A stretch of DNA of 62,364 bases from an uncultured Ferrovum sp. (lineage in GTDB: Bacteria > Pseudomonadota > Gammaproteobacteria > Burkholderiales > Ferrovaceae): positions 1-62,364 of the forward strand of contig CAIPTD010000111.1 of NCBI GenBank assembly GCA_903867885.1, read 5' to 3'. Of the stretch, positions 1 through 7,931 are shown piece by piece. The position numbers and the translations under genes were made by a program. The notes under the pieces are model-generated. The model did no database searches. It saw nothing but the letters and a program-made list of their open reading frames with translations, and was not told the DNA's origin. Every line of letters begins with the position of its first letter. The first letter of the stretch is position 1.

Positions 1-160
1 CATTGGCCTGTATGTCTTGCCCAAAATCTTGGATGAGAAAGTAGCCCATCTCCACCTCAAGAAGATTGGAGCAAACTTAACCCAATTATCCAAAGAGCAA
101 TCTGAGTATTTGAGTATTAGCCAGTCAGGCCCCTTCAAGCCTGAGCACTATCGTTACTAA
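1..160 (+). CDS. ahcY: Adenosylhomocysteinase, C-terminal end (partial)
   Basis: This is the last 52 codons of S-adenosylhomocysteine hydrolase, which splits S-adenosylhomocysteine to adenosine and homocysteine in the cytoplasm and so keeps methylation going. The frame runs from base 2 to a TAA at 158-160. It begins with the family's conserved GLYVLPK-type stretch and ends in the typical C-terminus FKPEHYRY, whose Lys and Tyr residues reach into the NAD site of the neighbouring subunit in known structures. The gene is cut by the window edge. It lies 109 bases upstream of metF on the same strand, the usual betaproteobacterial pairing of two enzymes of the methionine cycle. The C-terminal signature makes the call firm despite the short length. 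Confidence 0.93.
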   Translation, partial: IGLYVLPKILDEKVAHLHLKKIGANLTQLSKEQSEYLSISQSGPFKPEHYRY

Positions 161-211
161 GATACAAACGGTCAGGCTCTTGCCGTTTCTGGCCGCTGTT
201 TTGTGACTTCG

Positions 212-240
212 CGAGGGGTGAGTCTTAGACTCACCCCTCG
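212..240 (+). terminator. Perfect 13-bp hairpin between ahcY and metF
   Basis: Bases 212-224 and 228-240 are exact reverse complements (CGAGGGGTGAGTC and its complement) with a TTA loop. Such a stem is very stable. The following bases are only weakly T-rich, so this is either a weak intrinsic terminator for ahcY or an mRNA 3'-end stabiliser. It stands 30 bases before the metF start codon. Confidence 0.6.
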
Positions 241-269
241 ATGTACTTTTAAGATTAGGTTTAAATTCA

Positions 270-1118
270 TTGCAAACCCAACTCAATAAAAAACGTATTT
301 ATAGCTTCGAGTTCTTTCCTCCTAAAACGGAAGAAGGTTTGGCGCGCCTTAAAGAAACCCAGCTTCAGTTGGGACAACTGGGGCCTGAATTTTTTTCATG
401 TACTTATGGGGCAGGAGGAACAACCCGTGACCGAACCTTGGAAACGGTGGTTGCAATCCAGCAGTCAGGGCAATCCGCAGCACCGCACTTATCGTGCATT
501 GGTTCATCGCGGGAAAGTTTGCGAGAAGTCTTAGAGGAATATCGTAGCCATGGCATACGCCATATTGTTGCACTGCGGGGTGACTTACCCTCTGGGATGA
601 TGTCAGCCGGTGAGTTTCGTTACGCCTCCGATCTGGTTGCATTTATCCGGCAAGAAACGGGCGATCATTTTTTTATTGAGGTCGCGGCTTATCCTGAAGT
701 GCATCCGCAAGCTCGTAATGCGCAAGAAGATTTGCGCCACTTCAAAATCAAGGTTGATGCAGGCGCTGATTCGGCGATCACTCAGTATTTTTATAATGCC
801 GATGCCTACTTTCACTTTGTGGATGAATGCGAGGCCTTAGGGATGGATATCCCTATCGTGCCTGGCATTATGCCTATTAATAATTTTTCTCAGCTTTGCC
901 GTTTTTCAGATGCCTGTGGTGCCGAGATTCCACGTTGGATTCGTACCAAAATGCAGGGCTATGGTGATGACAGCGCATCTATCAAAGCTTTTGGTCTGGA
1001 TATCGTAACTGGGTTGTGTGATCGTTTGCTCTCTGCCGGTGCGCCTGGTCTGCACTTCTACACGATGAATAGTGCAGGCCATGTCAGTACGATCTGGCAA
1101 AGACTGGGGCTGAGCTAA
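270..1118 (+). CDS. metF: 5,10-methylenetetrahydrofolate reductase
   Basis: MetF reduces methylenetetrahydrofolate to 5-methyltetrahydrofolate using FAD and NADH, supplying the methyl group for methionine. The 282-residue product has the usual bacterial length. FEFFPPK at residues 13-19 carries the catalytic Glu (E14, matching E. coli Glu28), and ALRGD at 101-105 carries the flavin-tuning Asp (E. coli Asp120). The start is TTG at 270: no in-frame ATG lies nearby, a weak TAGGT precedes it by about 10 bases, and the protein then begins at the expected distance from FEFFPP. The last codons CTG AGC TAA form part of the 12-bp repeat that flanks the hipBA cassette. Neighbour ahcY belongs to the same cycle. 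Confidence 0.96.
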   Translation: MQTQLNKKRIYSFEFFPPKTEEGLARLKETQLQLGQLGPEFFSCTYGAGGTTRDRTLETVVAIQQSGQSAAPHLSCIGSSRESLREVLEEYRSHGIRHIVALRGDLPSGMMSAGEFRYASDLVAFIRQETGDHFFIEVAAYPEVHPQARNAQEDLRHFKIKVDAGADSAITQYFYNADAYFHFVDECEALGMDIPIVPGIMPINNFSQLCRFSDACGAEIPRWIRTKMQGYGDDSASIKAFGLDIVTGLCDRLLSAGAPGLHFYTMNSAGHVSTIWQRLGLS

Positions 1119-1121
1119 AGC
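1110..1121. repeat. Left copy of 12-bp direct repeat flanking hipBA
   Basis: The 12-mer CTGAGCTAAAGC spans the last two sense codons and the stop codon of metF plus three bases. An identical copy lies at 2737-2748, beyond the hipB promoter, so the pair brackets the toxin-antitoxin module. The match stops at exactly 12 bases on both sides. Confidence 0.85.
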
Positions 1122-1156
1122 CTACCAGTCAGCACCTCCAAATCGCGTCGCATAGA

Positions 1157-2389
1157 CTACCTCGCATACCCATACCCTGCCTCCCAAGCCTGGGCCATCT
1201 GCTCTTGCAGGGCCTTGGGCACACGCGGGTCGCCTTTGGCTTTATCCATGGTGCTGTGCATGGCTTGAGCAATACGCTCGAGGGTGCGGGCTGGCTGGGT
1301 TACGCCGCACACGCGGTGGCCAAAATTTTCAAGTTCCTCTTTCGTGGGATAGGCCTTGTTGTGGTGCTTGCCTGCAAACAGCTTGAGTGCCAGGGTTCGA
1401 TCCTCCAGTTCGGGGCCACCTGCGTATTGGGTGTAGGTGTAGATGCTGGTGGTCACCACATCGAACATGGGAGCCAACCAAACCTGTTCTGGTGAACGGT
1501 AGAGCAGGCCAAAGTTTTTCAGGTGCGCGTCGCCGTTGCGCACCATGATGGAAAACGCCACTTGCTCAAAAAACCGATGCAGGTTGTCCCTGGGCAATTG
1601 CAGCTGGCGCAACAGCTCTGCGATGCGCTGGTAGCTCCCTTGGTACTTGCGGTCAGACAAAATCTCGCGTACCCGCAGCCCTGCTAGAGCCGCGATGTCT
1701 TCAAACCCCAGGCGCTCGACGCGACCATCGTCATGCACCACCAAGTCAAATCGGTCCAGCAACAGCATTTGTCCATCGTCAGACAGTGCAAACGCAGGTG
1801 TGTCGATGCCCGCTTCTCGGGCGGCTTTCAGGCAGAGGAATTCGTTGGCGGCCAAGCCTGGATATGCGGGGCTGGCGGCCTTCACGATGAGTGAGGGAAT
1901 GGGTACGGTCGGCCGGTCAGGCACCATGATCTTGGGCTGCATGCCAGCAATGCCTGCGCCTGTGCTCAAGTACGCGGCTACTAGGTCATTAAATACCTCG
2001 GGGGTGTAAGCAGTGCCCTGCAACTCGCCTTTGCTCAGCGTTCGGGGCAAGGGTACGGGTGCGTGGTCTGGCAAGCTGTAGCCCAGCCGTCCAATGCCAT
2101 TACGCCCCACCAGCGCAAGCATGTGCATGGGCGTCATGGGCTGCTTCGGGAAGAGGTCCCGAATCTTCATAAACAAATCGCCTTCGGGCAGGTTCTGGTC
2201 CATCGGCGGAAACAGGTCGCCGTCTTGCCAGGTAAGCTGCTGCTCGGGCGGCATCAGCAACGCCACAGCGGCTTGCTGGGGGTTGGTCTGCAGATAGCGA
2301 AATTCGTAGGTAGACGCTCGGATCAACTGGCCCGCGTTTTCGGTGTCACCAATTGAGACATTTAGCAGGGGAATTTTTTCAGGGAGCAT
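1157..2389 (-). CDS. hipA: HipA-family serine/threonine kinase toxin
   Basis: This is a type II toxin kinase; E. coli HipA phosphorylates glutamyl-tRNA synthetase and induces persistence. From ATG 2389 the protein has 410 residues. The N-terminal HipA domain includes LPEGDLF and GRLGYS. A glycine-rich loop, GAGIAGMQPK, sits near residues 144-153, the ATP lysine in LIVK near 170, the catalytic loop NGDAHLKN at about 285-292 (Asp287), and the metal-binding Asp in FDVV near 310. I chose ATG 2389 because GAGGG precedes it at good spacing; it overlaps hipB by 11 bases. An upstream ATG (2401) and a longer open frame to 2455 exist. The loop has Gly where E. coli has the autophosphorylated Ser150. 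Sampled stretches are 63-68% G+C against 42-50% in neighbouring genes, suggesting transfer. The target is unknown. Confidence 0.9.
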   Translation of the reverse strand: MLPEKIPLLNVSIGDTENAGQLIRASTYEFRYLQTNPQQAAVALLMPPEQQLTWQDGDLFPPMDQNLPEGDLFMKIRDLFPKQPMTPMHMLALVGRNGIGRLGYSLPDHAPVPLPRTLSKGELQGTAYTPEVFNDLVAAYLSTGAGIAGMQPKIMVPDRPTVPIPSLIVKAASPAYPGLAANEFLCLKAAREAGIDTPAFALSDDGQMLLLDRFDLVVHDDGRVERLGFEDIAALAGLRVREILSDRKYQGSYQRIAELLRQLQLPRDNLHRFFEQVAFSIMVRNGDAHLKNFGLLYRSPEQVWLAPMFDVVTTSIYTYTQYAGGPELEDRTLALKLFAGKHHNKAYPTKEELENFGHRVCGVTQPARTLERIAQAMHSTMDKAKGDPRVPKALQEQMAQAWEAGYGYAR

Positions 2390-2651
2390 CGTCGCCCTCA
2401 TCCCGGAACCTAGCGGCGACTTCGCTAGCCGTTGGCAGGCCTGCGCGTTCGACACGCATCACCAGCCCCAATGCCCCCATGACGGCCAAGAGAGAGGACA
2501 CGGTGGACTCTTCTCCCGCCTCCAGGCGATAAATGACTTCACGCACTTTGCCTGCCTTTTCGGCAAGTGCTGACTTGCTTAAGCCCAGCGCTTCTCGGCG
2601 GGCTTGTAATTGGCAGCCCAATTCATCAGGTAATCTAATATTGTCAGTCAT
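2379..2651 (-). CDS. hipB: HipB-like XRE-family antitoxin and autorepressor
   Basis: HipB-type proteins bind HipA, block its kinase activity and repress their own operon. The 90-residue product from ATG 2651 has a helix-turn-helix of the Cro/CI type, with LGCQLQARREALGLSKS followed by LAEKAG and VREVIYRLEAGE, and a charged C-terminal tail ending GDDAP. It overlaps hipA by a few codons, so the two are translationally coupled. In-frame ATGs at 2660 and 2669 are alternative starts. I prefer 2651 because a good -10 box occupies 2659-2664, which would lie inside the longer versions. No Shine-Dalgarno sequence precedes any of the three, so the mRNA may be leaderless. A palindromic operator lies just upstream. 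Confidence 0.87.
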   Translation of the reverse strand: MTDNIRLPDELGCQLQARREALGLSKSALAEKAGKVREVIYRLEAGEESTVSSLLAVMGALGLVMRVERAGLPTASEVAARFRDEGDDAP

Positions 2652-2718
2652 GGCTTGCATATTAATCATGAAAGATTATTTTTGCAAGTCATGGCTTGCA
2701 AACCGTAGAGGCATTATA
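2646..2718 (-). promoter_or_regulatory. hipBA promoter and palindromic operator
   Basis: Bases 2681-2688 and 2695-2702 form a perfect 8-bp inverted repeat, TTTGCAAG and CTTGCAAA, around a 6-base spacer. Its right part AGTCATGGCTTGCA (2687-2700) recurs at 2646-2659, over the hipB start codon. Reading on minus, TTGCAA (2687-2682), a 17-base spacer and TAATAT (2664-2659) form a promoter whose -35 lies inside the palindrome. A second perfect -10, TATAAT (2718-2713), lies upstream with a weak -35. The layout is that of HipB autorepression. Confidence 0.7.
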
Positions 2719-2736
2719 GAACTTTCGTTTGCACGA

Positions 2737-2748
2737 CTGAGCTAAAGC
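2737..2748. repeat. Right copy of 12-bp direct repeat flanking hipBA
   Basis: This is a second exact copy of CTGAGCTAAAGC (see 1110-1121). It lies 20 bases beyond the upstream -10 box of hipB and 13 bases before the ttcA stop codon. Recombination between the copies would remove 1,627 bp carrying hipBA and leave metF intact. Confidence 0.85.
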
Positions 2749-2760
2749 GCCGAGCTTGAA

Positions 2761-3738
2761 TTACTCAGAATCGATAGTGTGTTCTTGTCGTGTCGAACCC
2801 TGACTGATGACGGGTTTCGCGCGGCGTACGAAGTGAATACGCTCACTGTCTGCGCGATCTAGCTTCAAAAATCCGCCTGTTTCTGCAGGCGGATCAAATA
2901 AGGTGTCACCCTCCACTTCATCATGAGCGCCCTTAGCCATTCCTGGCTTAAGACCCAAGAAGTTATAGAGTTTCAAATCCCCAAGGTGAGAGGGGGTGAC
3001 GTGCTGAATGCCCCTAAAAATATTGTCGAGTCGACCCGGTTCTTCCTTTTCCCACCCTTGCAGCATTTCTTTGATGGTGCGACGCTTTAAGTTCTCTTGA
3101 GAGCCGCACAAATCGCAAGGAATAATAGGGAATTCCATGCCCCGTGCGTAGGCGGCAATATCTTTTTCTGTGCAGTAATACAAAGGCCGAATCACTACAA
3201 ACTCGCCATTGTCCGTTCCTAATTTGGGGGGCATGCTTTTAAGGCGCCCACCAAAGAATAAATTCAAGAATAGGGTTTCTAGCACGTCATCACGATGATG
3301 GCCCAGCGCGATTTTAGTCACACCTAATTCGCGCGCTACCCGATAAATAATGCCACGTCTTAAACGAGAGCAGAGAGAGCAGGTGGTTTTACCCTCGGGG
3401 ATTTTTTCGCGTACGACAGAATAGGTGTCGGCCTCGACAATTCTAAAATCTACACCCAGTTTCGTAAGATATTCCGGTAAAACATGCTCGGGAAAGTTAG
3501 GCTGTTTCTGGTCAACATTCACCGCGATGATCTTAAAGCTCGCGGGTGCTCGGCGCTGAAGAGCAAGAAGAATATCCAGCAAAGCGTGCGAATCTTTCCC
3601 GCCGCTCATGCATACCATGACCGTATCGCCCTCTTCGATCATGTTGTAATCGCCAATGGCTCGGCCTACCGTACCTTGCAGGTGATCTTGCAAGCGGATA
3701 AAGTTTCTTGAGCGTTGCGGAGGGTAGGGTGCATTCAT
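2761..3738 (-). CDS. ttcA: tRNA 2-thiocytidine(32) synthetase
   Basis: TtcA adds sulfur to cytidine 32 of certain tRNAs, using ATP and a labile iron-sulfur cluster. The 325-residue protein has the PP-loop SGGKDS at residues 45-50 and two cysteine pairs, C120-x2-C123 and C208-x2-C211, the family's cluster ligands. [16 protein letters not shown] (146-161) is also a family hallmark. The start ATG 3738 gives the usual N-terminus. It is preceded on minus by folM, with a 28-base gap, so the two may be co-transcribed. The hipBA promoter lies downstream with no terminator visible, so ttcA transcripts could run into hipB. Confidence 0.96.
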   Translation of the reverse strand: MNAPYPPQRSRNFIRLQDHLQGTVGRAIGDYNMIEEGDTVMVCMSGGKDSHALLDILLALQRRAPASFKIIAVNVDQKQPNFPEHVLPEYLTKLGVDFRIVEADTYSVVREKIPEGKTTCSLCSRLRRGIIYRVARELGVTKIALGHHRDDVLETLFLNLFFGGRLKSMPPKLGTDNGEFVVIRPLYYCTEKDIAAYARGMEFPIIPCDLCGSQENLKRRTIKEMLQGWEKEEPGRLDNIFRGIQHVTPSHLGDLKLYNFLGLKPGMAKGAHDEVEGDTLFDPPAETGGFLKLDRADSERIHFVRRAKPVISQGSTRQEHTIDSE

Positions 3739-3766
3739 AAGCTCATAATTCTACCCGAGACTGCCG

Positions 3767-4516
3767 CTACAAGTACGCGTGCCTTCCGCCGTCAACTGGA
3801 AGAATGTGGCCGGTGACGTAAGGGGCATGGCAAGCCAGAAAGCAGACAGCATCCGCTACATCTTCTGGGGTACCAGCTCGCTTTAACATCGTTTGCGCAA
3901 CAATCCGACTGCGTTCAGCAGCGTCAAAAGTATCAATCTCGCTCTCGTCGGGCCACAACACGGGGCCTGGAGCCACAGCATTGACGCGGACATCCGGGCT
4001 GAGTTCGAGTGCCAGTGAGCGAGTCAGTCCTGCTAGCCCCGCTTTAGCCACGGTATAAACCAGATAATCTCTTAATGGCCGTTCAGCATGAATATCGGTG
4101 ATGTTAATGACAAAACCTTTATTAAGGCGAAGTTGCGATGCTAAGGCCTGAGTCAGAAACAAAGGGGCTTTGAGATTGGTACCAATCAGATCAGTCCAAT
4201 GCGCTTCGTCGATTTGTCCTAACGTTGCAGGATGAAAGCTTGAAGCATTATTGATTAAGCCGTCGATGCGACCAAAGCAAGCTATGGCGCGAGCAGCTAA
4301 ATCATCGAGACCTGCGGTATCGAGTAAATCGCCGCCAATACAAGCGGCGCTATGTGGTCTTTGCGCGTTGAGATCGCGCACCAAAGCTTCCGCTGACTCG
4401 GCTGAGCGGTGATAATGCACCACAACGTGCTTGCCCTCACCGTGAAGACGTCGGCTAATGACGGCCCCCACGCGTTTTGCGCCACCCGTCACCAATACCA
4501 CTTCGTTTCTTTGCAT
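3767..4516 (-). CDS. folM: Pteridine/dihydromonapterin reductase (SDR family)
   Basis: This short-chain dehydrogenase reduces dihydropteridines with NADPH. FolM in bacteria makes tetrahydromonapterin, and the relative PTR1 reduces biopterin and folate. The 249-residue protein has the NADPH motif TGGAKRVG (residues 10-17), with the Arg typical of pteridine reductases; NNAS (89-92); and the catalytic set Asp141, Tyr154 and Lys158. An Asp 13 residues before the Tyr, in place of the usual SDR serine, is the PTR1/FolM arrangement and separates it from general SDR enzymes. It sits divergent from the MidA-like gene. FolP elsewhere in the window belongs to the same pterin pathway. Exact substrate preference cannot be told from sequence. 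Confidence 0.82.
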   Translation of the reverse strand: MQRNEVVLVTGGAKRVGAVISRRLHGEGKHVVVHYHRSAESAEALVRDLNAQRPHSAACIGGDLLDTAGLDDLAARAIACFGRIDGLINNASSFHPATLGQIDEAHWTDLIGTNLKAPLFLTQALASQLRLNKGFVINITDIHAERPLRDYLVYTVAKAGLAGLTRSLALELSPDVRVNAVAPGPVLWPDESEIDTFDAAERSRIVAQTMLKRAGTPEDVADAVCFLACHAPYVTGHILPVDGGRHAYL

Positions 4517-4543
4517 CGTAAGCCCTATAGCCTGAGTGAACTA

Positions 4544-4570
4544 GGAACCTTGTATTGCCTATGAGGTTCC
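4544..4570. repeat. Inverted repeat in the folM / methyltransferase divergent gap
   Basis: GGAACCT (4544-4550) and AGGTTCC (4564-4570) are exact reverse complements 13 bases apart, in the 91-base gap between two divergent genes. The spacing fits a dimeric regulator site better than a tight hairpin. No regulator is identified. Confidence 0.35.
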
Positions 4571-4607
4571 CCAGCAAAAGAATTGTTAGCTTAACCCGGA
4601 TTCTCGC

Positions 4608-5822
4608 ATGACTGCTCTTACAACTTCATTGCCTATTCCTGATAAAGAAGCCTTAGCCCACAGTGCAAAGCTTGTTGAATATCTTAAGCAAAATATTCAA
4701 TCTCAATCAGCATGGATCTCTTTCGCTGAGTTTATGCAAGGTTTATTGTATGCGCCAGGGTTAGGGTATTACGCTGCAGGCGCAGCCAAGTTTGGAAGTG
4801 AAGGCGACTTCATCACTGCTCCTGAATTAAGCCCTTTATTTGGAAAGGCTATAGCGCAATGTGTGGCACCAAGTCTTCAGTCTATTTCTGGCGGATGCAT
4901 TCTAGAGCCCGGGGCGGGGACAGGTCGCTTGGCGGCGAGCATGCTTCAAGAGTTACAAAAATGTGATGCCTTACCCGATCATTATTTGATTCTAGAACCT
5001 AGCCCCAGTCTGCAAGCTATTCAGCTCAGTCATCTTACGCAATGCATCCCTTCTCTCGTTGAGCGAGTGGAATGGGTGCATACGATGCCAGAAAAATTTA
5101 GAGGCATTGTGATTGCGAACGAAGTCTTGGATGCCATGCCTGTGCATCTGATGGTGACCACAGAGCAAAAGGGTGTTTATCTCGAGCGCGGTGTAGCAAT
5201 GCATTCGGATGAAGTACATTTCACCTGGCTAGATCGCCCTTGTTCCCAGCAGTTGAATCTATTGGCCTTAAAACATTTACCAAAAGATAAGGACCGAGCT
5301 CTTGAACCCGGTACCGTCTTTGAACTGGGTTTGCCTGCCGAGGCGTGGTGTCGATCGCTGGGAGATAGGTTAGAAGAAGGCCAAATTATCCTAATTGATT
5401 ACGGATTTCCCGCTAGGGAGTTTTATCACCCTCAGCGGCGCAATGGCACCTTGATGTGCCACTACCGTCATCATGCCCACGACAATCCTTTCTTATACCC
5501 TGGCTTGCAGGACGTGACTGCGCACGTCGATTTCACGGCAATTGCTAGGGCACTCAGCGAGCAAGGGCTTCATCTTGATCGTTATCAAACACAAGCAGCG
5601 TTTCTGCTTGAGGCAGGAGTGTTAGAGGCTATTTCAACAGGATTAGAGCCTGGTTCAGTTGCTTGGCATAAAGAAACGACTGCACTTCAAAAGCTACTTA
5701 GCCCTGCTGAGATGGGCGAACTCTTTAAAGTGATCATTGCAAGTAGGGGTATGGTTGCTCAACAAGATCAGGAATTCTCTTGCGCTTCGCAAAAGCGTGT
5801 TGAGCAACAACTAGGCCTTTAA
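4608..5822 (+). CDS. MidA/NDUFAF7-family SAM-dependent methyltransferase
   Basis: This is a class I methyltransferase of the family whose mitochondrial member NDUFAF7 dimethylates an arginine of the complex I subunit NDUFS2 (bacterial NuoD) early in assembly. The 404-residue protein carries the family signature [14 protein letters not shown] (residues 66-79) and a SAM-binding [10 protein letters not shown] (100-109), followed by [13 protein letters not shown]. Bacterial members are largely uncharacterised; a complex I role here is inference, helped by a nuo operon in the same window. ATG 4608 is the first sensible start. Its stop codon interlocks with that of convergent cca through the shared TTAA at 5819-5822. 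Confidence 0.82.
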   Translation: MTALTTSLPIPDKEALAHSAKLVEYLKQNIQSQSAWISFAEFMQGLLYAPGLGYYAAGAAKFGSEGDFITAPELSPLFGKAIAQCVAPSLQSISGGCILEPGAGTGRLAASMLQELQKCDALPDHYLILEPSPSLQAIQLSHLTQCIPSLVERVEWVHTMPEKFRGIVIANEVLDAMPVHLMVTTEQKGVYLERGVAMHSDEVHFTWLDRPCSQQLNLLALKHLPKDKDRALEPGTVFELGLPAEAWCRSLGDRLEEGQIILIDYGFPAREFYHPQRRNGTLMCHYRHHAHDNPFLYPGLQDVTAHVDFTAIARALSEQGLHLDRYQTQAAFLLEAGVLEAISTGLEPGSVAWHKETTALQKLLSPAEMGELFKVIIASRGMVAQQDQEFSCASQKRVEQQLGL

Positions 5823-6940
5823 GTGCATTGTGAAGAAAACTCATAAAGCACTCGGCGTAGTGCAGTTTCACGAGCAGCACGAACTAAGATAGGGATTTGC
5901 GAGCGGTCGGATGTTTCACCTGCAATGTGACCCGCATCTACCGCTTTTGCAGCACGAAGTCCCTGCAAGATAGTCACCATTAGTTTCTTGCCTATGCGCT
6001 CGGGAAGAACACATACCATCCCTGTTAATGCCTCTTCCAAACGCTGTGGGCGTCGGAAGGCATCGGCCAGTTCAAATAGTTCCAGCAATTGGGCTGATGA
6101 CTCTAAAGGCCAATCTTCTCGTAAGAGTAAGGAGCGTCCCTCTACGCAAAGTCGCGTTAGATCCTGCAAGGCAGAGGGCCATTTTAGGTGGGTAGATAAA
6201 GGTAGCATCGCAGATTCACAAAGCGCCAAAATCGCTATACGGGCCGGTAAACCCAGTTGCAGATTGGCTGCACGCTGTAGGCTCGGGGTTGCTGTATTCT
6301 CATTTGAAGCAAACCCATCACAACCTGGTAAACAAATAGTGAGTGCCCCGCAATCATTTAAGGCTTCAAAAAAAAGAATGGGGTGTTGCTCCATTAAGCC
6401 TTTAGAGAATTCTTGCCATACACGTTCTGGCACTAATGAAGAAACCTCGCCTGCCTCAACCATCTCACTCATTAAAGCCATGGTTTCTGGGGCGATGCTA
6501 AAGCGAAAGCGCGCAGCAAAGCGCGCTAAGCGCAAGATTCGCACGGGGTCTTCAGCAAATGCATCGCTGACGTGACGCAGTATCCCTGCTTTAAGATCGT
6601 TCTGACCACCATAAGGATCGATGATTTTTCCATCTACGCCGCTAGCCATCGCGTTAATGGTGAGGTCACGTCGGCGCAAATCTTCTTCTAAGGAAACATC
6701 GGGACTGGTATGAAAAGTAAAGCCATGATAACCGGGAGCAACTTTGCGTTCAGTTCGCGCTAAAGCATATTCCTCATGGGTTTCTGGATGCAAAAAAACG
6801 GGGAAATCTCTACCAACCGGCTTAAAACCCAATGACTCCATTTCAGCGGGTGTGCTGCCCACTACGACCCAGTCGCGGTCTACTACGGGGCGTCCAAGCA
6901 AGCGATCACGCACCGCTCCGCCTACTTCGTAAATCTTCAT
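5819..6940 (-). CDS. cca: CCA tRNA nucleotidyltransferase
   Basis: Cca builds or repairs the 3' CCA end of tRNAs from CTP and ATP without a nucleic acid template. The 373-residue protein has the nucleotidyltransferase head [10 protein letters not shown] (7-16) and the metal-binding D21/D23 pair in VDRDWVVVG, then [10 protein letters not shown] and [16 protein letters not shown], all class II hallmarks. E. coli Cca (about 412 residues) continues into an HD phosphohydrolase domain. Here the matching region (about residue 210 on) lacks the HxH and HD pairs and is shortened, so only CCA addition is expected. It is the last gene of a minus-strand group with slt and the NDUFA9-like gene, 34 bases after the latter. 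Confidence 0.93.
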   Translation of the reverse strand: MKIYEVGGAVRDRLLGRPVVDRDWVVVGSTPAEMESLGFKPVGRDFPVFLHPETHEEYALARTERKVAPGYHGFTFHTSPDVSLEEDLRRRDLTINAMASGVDGKIIDPYGGQNDLKAGILRHVSDAFAEDPVRILRLARFAARFRFSIAPETMALMSEMVEAGEVSSLVPERVWQEFSKGLMEQHPILFFEALNDCGALTICLPGCDGFASNENTATPSLQRAANLQLGLPARIAILALCESAMLPLSTHLKWPSALQDLTRLCVEGRSLLLREDWPLESSAQLLELFELADAFRRPQRLEEALTGMVCVLPERIGKKLMVTILQGLRAAKAVDAGHIAGETSDRSQIPILVRAARETALRRVLYEFSSQCT

Positions 6941-6974
6941 TCTTAAACCTTAATTAGATCAATTTTTTTAAACT

Positions 6975-7931
6975 TTATCGGCCGGCAAAACGTCTCAGGT
7001 GGCCATAGCGAGCGCGCCCCAATTGTGGGAGTAAATAAGCAGGAACAATGGTTTCTAAGGAAGAGGGGCGAAAGCCTAATACGCTTGGGAAAGGACCACT
7101 GCCGATGTTGGGTACTTGCATAGAACGTACGTTATCGCGGGTAATGAGTTTAATAGGCAGTAACTCCATGATGCTAGCTTGCAACAGGGATAACCCTAAA
7201 CTAAGACCAAGGATAGGGGGGCGTACCCCTATCCATTCTTCAACATGCTGAATCAGTTCTCGCAAAGTGTAGACTTTGGGACCACAGAGCTCTAAGGTCG
7301 ATCCGCTCGTTTCGGGCAGGGCTAAACAGCCCAGCACTGCGCGCGCCACATCTTCAACGTGAATGGGTTGAAACTGTGCATTGGGGCAAGCCAAAGGAAG
7401 AACGGGTGCAATCTTGGCAAGGTCAGCAAATAAATTAAGGAATTGATCTTCTTGACCAAAAATCACCGAAGGGCGCAGGATAGTCCAATCCAAACCAGAA
7501 GCATGCACCGCTTGCTCTGAAGCAGCCTTAGAGCGCAGATAGCGGCTAGGCGCGTGCGCATCGGTGCCGATTGCACCGATATGAATCAGACGGCGAACCT
7601 TAGCTACCTTACAGGCAGCGATCAACTGCTGTGCTAAACCCGCATGCACATCATCAAAGCGAACCGAACCTGATTCGTGCAAAATGCCAACCAAATTCAC
7701 AGCGGCAGAACAGCCTTGAAGTGCTTCAGAAAGAGAAGCACCGCTGGAGCCAATTTCAATTATTTGAACTTCGGGCAGAACGGTTAAAACGCTGGCACGA
7801 TTGGCGTGACGCGTTAAAACTTTAACTAAATATCCGGCCTGGGCAAGTTGACGGGCCAAAGCGCGACCGACAAAACCACTACCGCCAAGTAAAGCAATGG
7901 ATTGAGGGGGGGTAATCTTCAATACAGTCAT
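6975..7931 (-). CDS. NDUFA9-like NAD(P)-binding epimerase-family protein
   Basis: This is an atypical short-chain dehydrogenase of the group containing the complex I accessory subunit NDUFA9. Bacterial members are common next to other housekeeping genes and their role is not established. The 318-residue protein opens with a Rossmann GGSGFVG (16-22), and later has AVNLVGIL and the HIGAIGT and SRYLRSKAASE stretches typical of the family. The ATG at 7931 overlaps the slt stop codon (ATGA on minus), so translation is coupled to slt. Alternatives are a quinone- or flavin-linked reductase, or a structural NAD(P)-binding protein. Confidence 0.78.
   Translation of the reverse strand: MTVLKITPPQSIALLGGSGFVGRALARQLAQAGYLVKVLTRHANRASVLTVLPEVQIIEIGSSGASLSEALQGCSAAVNLVGILHESGSVRFDDVHAGLAQQLIAACKVAKVRRLIHIGAIGTDAHAPSRYLRSKAASEQAVHASGLDWTILRPSVIFGQEDQFLNLFADLAKIAPVLPLACPNAQFQPIHVEDVARAVLGCLALPETSGSTLELCGPKVYTLRELIQHVEEWIGVRPPILGLSLGLSLLQASIMELLPIKLITRDNVRSMQVPNIGSGPFPSVLGFRPSSLETIVPAYLLPQLGRARYGHLRRFAGR

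Noticed and set aside
161-269. Riboswitch (SAM or SAH type) before metF
   Set aside because: The 109-base gap contains one simple hairpin and none of the conserved cores; an SAH riboswitch, if present, would lie before ahcY outside the window.
1647-2009. 120-codon open frame on plus inside hipA
   Set aside because: It is a shadow of hipA in G+C-rich DNA; the hipA frame has clear kinase motifs.
1122-2736. Transposon ends inside the hipBA direct repeats
   Set aside because: No terminal inverted repeats match between the two inner edges and no transposase gene is present, so no insertion sequence is called.
5988-6575. 195-codon open frame on plus opposite cca
   Set aside because: It is antisense to conserved cca coding sequence and shows no family features.
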